Source: Actinoallomurus soli (GTDB lineage: Bacteria > Actinomycetota > Actinomycetes > Streptosporangiales > Streptosporangiaceae). From it: DNA of 64,000 bases. The notes under the pieces were generated by a model, which was given only the letters and a program-made list of their open reading frames with translations, was not told where the DNA came from and did no database searches. A program made the position numbers and the translations under genes. This document shows, in pieces, positions 58,527-64,000 of this stretch. The first letter of the stretch is position 1. Every line of letters starts with the position of its first letter. Location of the stretch: the NCBI RefSeq assembly GCF_024055715.1, contig NZ_JAMXMV010000036.1, positions 1-64,000 of the forward strand, read 5' to 3'.

Positions 58527-58545
58527 AATCGGCCGCGTGCGAGCC

Positions 58546-59718
58546 CTAGACCGCCTCCCAGGCGTTCATGACCAGCGCCAACGCGCCGAGGACCTCCGAG
58601 CGGTCGCCGAGCACGCCGGGCACGATCGACACGAGCGCCGCGGCGCTGGCGACGGCCGAGCGCCGTACGGCCTCGACCATCGGCTCGATCAGCAGGTCGC
58701 CCGCCCGTGCCAGGTCGCCGCCGACCACGACCAGGCGGGGGTTGAGCAGGTTGCACAAACTGGCCACGCCCGCCCCGGCGTACCGCCCGGCGTCGCCGAC
58801 CGCGCGCCGGCACGGGGCGTCCCCGGCCAGCGCCAGCTCCACGATCCGCGCCGTCGTCAGGCCGTCACCGTGGGTCGGCCGCAGCAGGTCGGCGAGGTAG
58901 CGGCCCCCGGCGTACGTCTCCAGACAGCCGCGGTTGCCGCACCGGCACATCGGGCCGTCCTCGTTGAGCGTGATGTGGCCGATCTCACCGGCCGTGCCGC
59001 CCGGACCGTGGAAGACCCGGCCGCCGATGACGATGCCCGCCCCCACGCCGGAGGCGATCTTGATGTAGGCGGCGTCGGTGTGGCCGCGCGCCGCGCCCCA
59101 GGTGACCTCGGCCAGCGCGCCGAGGTTCGCGTCGTTGTCCACGTGCACGGGGCGGCCGAACCGCCGCCGCGCCTCCCCGGCCGCCTCGATGCCGGCCCAG
59201 CCGGGCAGGATCGTGCTCGATCCGAGAGTGCCGCTCGCCGCGTCGATCGGGCCGGGGACGCCGAGCCCGATGCCCAGCACGTCCTCCCGCGTCGCGTCGA
59301 CGGTGTCCAGCAGCCCGTCCATCAGGCGCTCGGCCGCCGCCAGCCCGTCGGCGGCGGAGGCGCCCACGTCGAGGGGCATCGCCTGCTCCGCGACGACCTC
59401 ACGGGCCAGGTTGCCGATCGCCACGCGCAGGTGCGAGTGGCCGAAGTCGACGCCGACGGCCAGCCCGGCGGCGGGTGCCAGCGACACGGCGCGGGCGCGG
59501 CGGCCGCCCGCCGACGTGGGCGTCGTGACCAGCACGCCGCCCGCCGCCAGTTCCCGCACGATGTTGGAGACGGTCGCCCGCGACAGGCCCGTGCTCCGGG
59601 CGATCTCGGCCTGGGTGGGCGCTCCGGCCTCGCGCACGGCCTGGATCACCCGGCGCTGGTTCGCCTCCCGGAGCGACGACTGCGATCCCGGCATCGCGGA
59701 TGAGCCTGGCGTCGGCAT
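58546..59718 (-). CDS. ROK-family transcriptional repressor
   Basis: A 390-aa regulator. N-terminal winged helix (RRVIQAVREAGAPTQAEIA, RSTGLSRATVSNIVREL) and a sugar-kinase-like ROK domain with GVDFGHSHLRVAIGN and the Zn site CRCGNRGCLETY, which follows GEIGHITL. ROK regulators respond to sugars or sugar phosphates. It lies directly upstream of bglX on the same strand, and a symmetric operator precedes its own ATG. GAGGGGA upstream supports ATG 59718. Confidence 0.9.
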   Translation of the reverse strand: MPTPGSSAMPGSQSSLREANQRRVIQAVREAGAPTQAEIARSTGLSRATVSNIVRELAAGGVLVTTPTSAGGRRARAVSLAPAAGLAVGVDFGHSHLRVAIGNLAREVVAEQAMPLDVGASAADGLAAAERLMDGLLDTVDATREDVLGIGLGVPGPIDAASGTLGSSTILPGWAGIEAAGEARRRFGRPVHVDNDANLGALAEVTWGAARGHTDAAYIKIASGVGAGIVIGGRVFHGPGGTAGEIGHITLNEDGPMCRCGNRGCLETYAGGRYLADLLRPTHGDGLTTARIVELALAGDAPCRRAVGDAGRYAGAGVASLCNLLNPRLVVVGGDLARAGDLLIEPMVEAVRRSAVASAAALVSIVPGVLGDRSEVLGALALVMNAWEAV

Positions 59719-59731
59719 GGAGTCCCCTCGC

Positions 59732-59755
59732 GTTCACAAAGTGAACTCAAGATTA
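59732..59755 (-). promoter_or_regulatory. ROK operator and -10 box
   Basis: The palindrome GTTCAC-AAA-GTGAAC (59732-59746) lies directly after a TAATCT -10 box on the minus strand (59755-59750), upstream of the ROK gene. A repressor bound here would block its own transcription start. Confidence 0.75.
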
Positions 59756-59834
59756 CGCAAGAACCCCGTCCCGCAGCGCCGAAGCCCGGGTGCGGCCCGC
59801 CCGGATCCCCCTTTCCGGTTCCGGCCGTTGGTGC

Positions 59835-60857
59835 TCAGTTCTCCCCGTCGCCGCGGGTGAACCGGCCGAACAGCCGCTCCCCGGCGTTGACGGCGCCCTC
59901 GGCGACGCCCTTGACGGTGCCGATGAACGGGTCCGCGCTGCGGTTCCAGGACTCCCGGTAGGCGTTCGCCGCGTTCTTGATCTCCTCGGTGATCGAGGCG
60001 CTGCCGTCGTCCGCCCGGCGCTCGTAGTCTCCGCCGAGGATCCGGGCGTACTCGCCGTCACGCGCCCAGTGGTCCAGCTCGGCGAACCGGATCACGGCGT
60101 ACGGGTGCGAGCGGTTCAGCAGGTTGAGGAACTTCAGCAGCCCGTCCCGTACGTCACCGGCCGCGTCGTACTCCCGCGCCTGCTCCAGGAATGCCTCGCC
60201 GTCCATCTCCGACAGGCGCGCGCCGCCCGCCAGCTTCATCAGCGCCCGCTTGCCGGCCTCGACGTCCTGGCCCGCCAGCAGGCCGGCCCGGTCCGCCGAC
60301 AGCTCGGACTTGCGCTGCCATTCGTTCAGCCCCATCAGGATCGCCGCGATCGCGATGTTCCCGAGCGGGAGCCAGGCGATCCGAGCCCCGAGGTTGGTGA
60401 GGATCATGGCCATCGTCCGGTACACCGCGTGCCCGGACAGGACGTGCCCGACCTCGTGTCCGATCACGAACCGCAGCTCCTCGTCGTCGAGGAGGTCGAT
60501 CAGGCCCGTGTTGAGGACGATGAACGGGTTGTCCACGCCGATCGTCATGGCGTTCGGCGCCGGGTCCTGCGTGACGTACACCTCCGGGACCTTGGGCAGG
60601 TCGAGGATGTAGGCGCTGTCCCGCACGATGTCGTGGATGTGGCGGTACTGCCTTTCGCCCGCGCGTACGGTGCCCCCCAGGAACATCAGGCGGATCGCGC
60701 GCTCGCTGAACAACCCGGCGAGGCGCCGCAGCACCGTGTCGAAGCCGCTGAGCGACCGGAGGGCGACGAGCGCCGACCGGTCCGCGGGGTGCTCGTAGGC
60801 GCGGGAACTGATCCCCGGAAAGCGGGTGCGAGAACGGTCGGGTGTGTTGCTCGTCAT
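59835..60857 (-). CDS. M48-family zinc metallopeptidase
   Basis: A 340-aa peptidase. GHEVGHVLSGH gives the HExxH zinc site (His134, Glu135, His138), and WQRKSELSADRAGLLAG the third ligand. A hydrophobic helix pair (YRTMAMILTNLGARIAWL, NIAIAAILMGL) lies next to it, so it is membrane-attached like HtpX or loosely bound. The C-terminal tail is charged. ATG 60857 is used because a leaderless-type -10 lies seven bases upstream, with ATG 60866 the alternative. Function: probable membrane-protein quality control. Confidence 0.85.
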   Translation of the reverse strand: MTSNTPDRSRTRFPGISSRAYEHPADRSALVALRSLSGFDTVLRRLAGLFSERAIRLMFLGGTVRAGERQYRHIHDIVRDSAYILDLPKVPEVYVTQDPAPNAMTIGVDNPFIVLNTGLIDLLDDEELRFVIGHEVGHVLSGHAVYRTMAMILTNLGARIAWLPLGNIAIAAILMGLNEWQRKSELSADRAGLLAGQDVEAGKRALMKLAGGARLSEMDGEAFLEQAREYDAAGDVRDGLLKFLNLLNRSHPYAVIRFAELDHWARDGEYARILGGDYERRADDGSASITEEIKNAANAYRESWNRSADPFIGTVKGVAEGAVNAGERLFGRFTRGDGEN

Positions 60858-60870
60858 ATTCGGCATGCTA
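60858..60870 (-). promoter_or_regulatory. Leaderless-type promoter of the M48 gene
   Basis: On the minus strand TAGCAT (60870-60865) is followed by seven bases and ATG 60857. No ribosome site is visible for this start. Confidence 0.45.
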
Positions 60871-60997
60871 TGTCTGACGGCCGGTCAGAGCACGGAGTTC
60901 CCCAGGCGCGATCCGGCCAGGTCCGCTCCGGCCGCGCGCAGGACGTTCCCCGGATGACCCCTTGCGCGGCCCCGCGCGGCGGGGGTCTACTCCCTCC

Positions 60998-62269
60998 ATG
61001 ACGGAGGCGTACGGGCCGGAGCCCGCGGAGACGATGTCGCGCGACGAGCTCGCCGCGGTGCGGCAGCGCCGGCTGCGCGACCTGATCGACCGGCTGATCG
61101 CGGCGGACGGGCTGCAGGGCGGCCGGCTGCGCGCGGCGGGGGTCGACGGCGGCCACGACGTCACGCTCGACGACCTGCACCGGCTGCCCTTCACCACCAA
61201 ACAGGACCTGTGGGACTCCTACCCGTACGGCATGCTCACCGTCCCGATGGAGGAGGTCGCCGCCGTACACGGGTCCAGCGGCACCGGCGGGCGGCCCACC
61301 CTCGTCGCCTACACCCGGCGGGACCTGGCGCTCTGGGGGCGGATGTGCGCGCGGTCGCTGGCCTGCGCGGGCGCGGCGCCCGGCAGCGTGGTGCACAACG
61401 CGTACGGGTACGGCCTGTTCACCGGCGGCCTCGGCATCCACCAGGGCGCGCTGGCCCTCGGCGTCACCGTCGTGCCCATGTCGGGCGGCATGACCGAACG
61501 CCAGGTCCGGCTGCTCGCCGACCTGCGCCCCGACATCCTGACCTGCACGCCGTCGTACGCCGTGCGGCTGGGCGAGGCGGCGCGCGCGGCCGGGATCGAG
61601 CTGCGCCTCAAGGCGGGCCTGTTCGGGGCCGAGCCGTGGTCGGAGGGGCTGCGCTCGACGATCGAGGAGCTGCTCGGCCTCGCCGCCCTGGACATCTACG
61701 GCCTGTCGGAGATCATCGGGCCGGGCGTGGCGACCGAGTGCCTGGAGCGTTCCGGGCTGCACGTGAACGAGGACCACTTCCTCGTCGAGGCGGTCGACGC
61801 CTCCGGCGCGCCGGTCCCGGACGGCACGCCGGGGGAGCTGGTGTTCAGCACGCCGAAGGAGGCCATGCCGCTGCTGCGGTACCGCACCGGCGACGTCGCG
61901 TCGCTGTCCCACGAGCCCTGCCCGTGCGGCCGCACGCTCGTCCGGATGAGCAAGGTGCTGGGCCGCCGTGACGACATGCTCGTCATCCGCGGCGTCAACG
62001 TCTTCCCGCGCCAGATCGAGTCCGTCGTCGTACGGCACGCCTCGCCGCACTATCAGGTCGTCGTCGACCGCCGGACCCCGATGCCGCGGCTCGTCGTCGC
62101 CTGTGAGGGCGCCGGACAGGGGCTCGCGCCGGCGCTCGCGGCGGAGCTGGGCCTGTCGTGCGATGTACGGGACCTGCCGTCCGGGACGATCCCGCGCGTG
62201 GACGCCGGCAAGGCGGTCCGCGTGGTCACCTGGGACTCGGGAGAGCCACCGCTTCCCGGGCTCGACTGA
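60998..62269 (+). CDS. PaaK-like aryl-CoA ligase
   Basis: A 423-aa adenylate-forming enzyme of the phenylacetate-CoA ligase family. HGSSGTGGRPTLVAYTRRDL is the AMP-binding motif, YGLSEIIGPGVATEC the second, RYRTGDVASLSHEPCPCGRT the third, and RVNVFPRQIE-type residues (RGVNVFPRQIES) precede the C-terminal lid with GKAVRV. It activates phenylacetate or another aromatic acid with ATP and CoA. No other paa genes are here, so the substrate is uncertain. The start is ATG 60998, with no clear ribosome site. Confidence 0.87.
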   Translation: MTEAYGPEPAETMSRDELAAVRQRRLRDLIDRLIAADGLQGGRLRAAGVDGGHDVTLDDLHRLPFTTKQDLWDSYPYGMLTVPMEEVAAVHGSSGTGGRPTLVAYTRRDLALWGRMCARSLACAGAAPGSVVHNAYGYGLFTGGLGIHQGALALGVTVVPMSGGMTERQVRLLADLRPDILTCTPSYAVRLGEAARAAGIELRLKAGLFGAEPWSEGLRSTIEELLGLAALDIYGLSEIIGPGVATECLERSGLHVNEDHFLVEAVDASGAPVPDGTPGELVFSTPKEAMPLLRYRTGDVASLSHEPCPCGRTLVRMSKVLGRRDDMLVIRGVNVFPRQIESVVVRHASPHYQVVVDRRTPMPRLVVACEGAGQGLAPALAAELGLSCDVRDLPSGTIPRVDAGKAVRVVTWDSGEPPLPGLD

Positions 62270-62502
62270 TCGACCGCCGAGGAGATCGCCGCGTGAGTCC
62301 ATCCCACCGAATGTCCGGGAATTTCCGGCTTCGGCCGGGGGACGATGTCGAAGACGGGGAGATGACGACGCCCGCCTCCGATAAGGAGGGGCGCGGTGAA
62401 ACACCGGAGGCGCATGCTTACTAAGGTCGCCGCATGAGCGAGCGCAGCGAGCGAGACGACGCACGCGGCGCCTCGGGTCACCCGTCCGGCGAAGGAGGGC
62501 GC
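62270..62502 (+). other. Intergenic region before nadD
   Basis: A 233-bp gap. It holds a small UUCG-type hairpin (CCGGC-TTCG-GCCGG near 62328-62341) and, at 62434-62451, the ATGAGCGAGCGCAGCGAG sequence that is common as a short repeat near gene starts in high-GC actinobacteria. No gene is supported. The in-frame ATG at 62434 would extend NadD but lies in that repeat. Confidence 0.5.
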
Positions 62503-63105
62503 ATGACCGCCCCGCGGCGTCGTCGTATCGGAATCATGGGCGGCACGTTCGACCCCATCCACCACGGTCACCTGGTGGCGGCGAGCGAGGTCGCCCACCT
62601 GTTCCGGCTGGACGAGGTCGTCTTCGTGCCGACCGGCCAGCCGTGGATGAAGGAGGGCCGCAAGACCTCGGCCGCGGAGGACCGTTACCTGATGACGGTC
62701 ATCGCGACCGCCTCGAACCCGCAATTCTCGGTCAGCCGGGTCGACATCGAGCGGCCCGGGCTCACGTACACGATCGACACCCTCCGCGAGATGCGCGAAA
62801 TATACGGCCCCGACGTCGAGTTGTACTTCATCACGGGTGCCGACGCGCTGGCTCAGATGCTGACGTGGCGTGACACGGATGAGCTGTTCCGGCTCGCGCA
62901 TTTCATAGGGTGTACCCGGCCCGGACACAACCTCGCCGACCCCGGCCTTCCCGAGGGCGGTGTCAGCCTGGTCGAGGTGCCCGCGCTCGCGATCTCCTCG
63001 ACCGAGTGTCGCGAGCGGGTACGAGCCGGGGAACCGGTCTGGTACCTCGTCCCAGACGGAATCGTGCAGTACATAAACAAACGGGGGCTTTATCGTGACG
63101 GTTGA
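62503..63105 (+). CDS. nadD: Nicotinate-nucleotide adenylyltransferase
   Basis: A 200-aa enzyme that makes deamido-NAD from nicotinate mononucleotide and [22 protein letters not shown] carries the GxFxPxHxGH nucleotidyl-transfer motif, and the C-terminal [10 protein letters not shown] binds the phosphates. ATG 62503 is set by GAAGGAGG. The conserved order is nadD-rsfS-phosphoglycerate mutase after proA. Here 20 kb separates it from proA. Confidence 0.96.
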   Translation: MTAPRRRRIGIMGGTFDPIHHGHLVAASEVAHLFRLDEVVFVPTGQPWMKEGRKTSAAEDRYLMTVIATASNPQFSVSRVDIERPGLTYTIDTLREMREIYGPDVELYFITGADALAQMLTWRDTDELFRLAHFIGCTRPGHNLADPGLPEGGVSLVEVPALAISSTECRERVRAGEPVWYLVPDGIVQYINKRGLYRDG

Positions 63106-63140
63106 CGGTAACGCCCCACGAGGAGGATAACGACCACACC

Positions 63141-63548
63141 GTGACCGCATCCGAGAGGGCCAACCAGCTGGTCCAGATCGCCGCCGAGGCTGCGGCCGAG
63201 AAGCTGGCCGACAACATCATCGCGTACGACGTGAGCGACCAACTCGTCATCACCGACGCGTTCGTCCTGTGCTCGGCGGCCAACGACCGCCAGGTCCGCT
63301 CCATCGTCGACGAGATCGAGAAGAGGCTGCGCGAGGACGCCGGCGCCAAGCCCATCCGCCGCGAGGGCGAGCGCGAGGGCCGCTGGGTGCTCCTGGACTA
63401 CTCCGACATCATCGTGCACGTCCAGCACGAGGAGGACCGCGTCTACTACGCGCTCGAACGCCTGTGGAAGGACTGCCCGCCGGTGCCACTGCCCGAGGAC
63501 ATCAACGCCCATTCGGAGCAGCGCGTACGGGCCGGTGACGGTCAGTGA
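63141..63548 (+). CDS. rsfS: Ribosomal silencing factor RsfS
   Basis: A 135-aa protein of the RsfS/Iojap family that binds L14 and blocks subunit joining under starvation. LVITDAFVLCSAANDRQVRSI is the family core, then WVLLDYSDIIVHVQHEEDRV. GTG 63141 gives the family N-terminus (TASERANQLVQIAAEAAAEK). AGGAGGA is 13 bases upstream. A TTG at 63102 overlapping the nadD stop is the alternative. Confidence 0.93.
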   Translation: MTASERANQLVQIAAEAAAEKLADNIIAYDVSDQLVITDAFVLCSAANDRQVRSIVDEIEKRLREDAGAKPIRREGEREGRWVLLDYSDIIVHVQHEEDRVYYALERLWKDCPPVPLPEDINAHSEQRVRAGDGQ

Positions 63549-64000
63549 CCGAGGCGCGCAAGATCGTGCTCTGGCGGCACGGTCAGACGTCCTGGAACGT
63601 CGAACGCCGCTTCCAGGGCTCCACCGACATCCCGCTGGACGACACGGGACGCGAACAGGCCACACGGGCCGCACGGCTCCTCGCCGCGCTCCGCCCGAGC
63701 GCCATCATCGCGTCCCCGCTGCAGCGCGCGGCCCACACGGCCCACGCGCTCAGCGCGGTCACCGGCCTGCCCGTCACCGCCGACCGCGACCTCATCGAAC
63801 GCGGCGGCGGGGAATGGGAGGGCCTGACCAACGCCGAGATCCGGGCGAAGTACCCCACCGAGCACGCCCTCTGGCAGCCGCCCGGCGGTGAGACCGCCGA
63901 ACAGGTGTCCAAGCGGGTCACCGCCGCCTTCGAACGGGGCCTCACCCGGATCCCGGCGGCCGGCCTGCTCGTCGTCGCCTCCCACGGCGCCGCGCTGCGG
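63545..64000 (+). CDS. Histidine phosphatase/phosphoglycerate mutase, partial
   Basis: 152 codons are seen before the window end. KIVLWRHGQTSWNVERRFQG holds the RHG motif with the phosphoryl-accepting His, and IASPLQRAAHTAHAL and ERGGGEWEGL follow, as in dPGM-like histidine phosphatases. GTG 63545 overlaps the rsfS stop (GTGA). In relatives a gene of this type follows rsfS. It may be a phosphoglycerate mutase or another phosphatase. Confidence 0.88.
   Translation, partial: MTEARKIVLWRHGQTSWNVERRFQGSTDIPLDDTGREQATRAARLLAALRPSAIIASPLQRAAHTAHALSAVTGLPVTADRDLIERGGGEWEGLTNAEIRAKYPTEHALWQPPGGETAEQVSKRVTAAFERGLTRIPAAGLLVVASHGAALR

Noticed and set aside
62158-62424. Open frame of 88 codons across the end of the PaaK-like gene
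   Set aside because: It overlaps the ligase in another frame and has no ribosome site or domain.
1-64000. CRISPR arrays, tRNA and rRNA genes
   Set aside because: I looked for regularly spaced repeats and cloverleaf or rRNA-like sequences in the gaps and saw none.

Overview
The window is about 70% GC or higher, with GTG/TTG starts and many 4-bp ATGA or GTGA overlaps. It carries a gene backbone typical of high-GC Actinobacteria: folC, DUF4233, ndk, mreB-mreC-mreD-mrdA-rodA, the TIGR03960 and TIGR03936 genes, rne, rplU, rpmA, obg, proB, proA, nadD, rsfS, phosphoglycerate mutase. A Streptomyces- or Streptosporangiales-like chromosome fits best. The genus cannot be fixed from the sequence alone. 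I saw no rRNA, tRNA, CRISPR array or intact transposase.

Layout. 0.1-3.8 kb: a divergent FolC/Mur-ligase paralogue, a 5'-truncated MFS exporter remnant, then folC and a DUF4233 membrane gene. 3.9-12.3 kb: an MFS protein, ndk with a strong terminator, and the elongasome operon mreBCD-mrdA-rodA. 12.3-14.6 kb: an MftF-like glycosyltransferase without other mycofactocin genes, convergent with a metallophosphoesterase. 14.7-28.0 kb: an accessory block of one-direction, mostly overlapping genes that looks like a surface glycan or glycolipid pathway (details below). 28.0-28.8 kb: an RHH/PIN toxin-antitoxin pair behind a perfect 22-bp palindrome. 28.9-42.1 kb: conserved backbone, broken at 30.8-33.5 kb by a SnoaL-like gene, a small gene, a LacI regulator with paired operators and a Trp/Arg-Pro repeat protein. 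42.1-62.4 kb: a second accessory region placed between proA and nadD. It holds two oxidoreductase/TetR pairs, LysR/MFS, DUF2231, a DMT exporter, a CtpE-like ATPase, an RHH gene with VOC and methyltransferase genes, a TetR/Vat-like/erythromycin-esterase-like cassette between two near-identical 52-bp hairpin repeats, a GH3 beta-glucosidase with a ROK regulator, an M48 peptidase and a PaaK-like ligase. 62.5-64.0 kb: the backbone resumes with nadD, rsfS and a phosphoglycerate mutase-like gene cut by the window end.

How the genes may work together. The 14.8-28.0 kb block encodes an NAD-epimerase, a split Alg14/Alg13-type glycosyltransferase, two SAM methyltransferases, a radical SAM/SPASM-like enzyme, an epimerase fused to a DegT-type aminotransferase, a membrane sugar-1-phosphate transferase, a HAD phosphatase, a 30-codon coupled ORF, two ABC half-exporters and a MurG-like glycosyltransferase. 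I infer that it builds a small lipid-linked, amino-sugar-containing, methylated glycan and exports it by an ABC pair. I do not recognise it as any described pathway, and it is the best candidate here for an uncharacterised system. The second notable unit is the 53.2-56.1 kb cassette, which resembles a streptogramin/macrolide inactivation module with its own repressor. Two RHH genes (28.15 and 51.81 kb) each sit just after a 22-bp palindrome that overlaps a leaderless-type -10 box, which suggests autoregulation.
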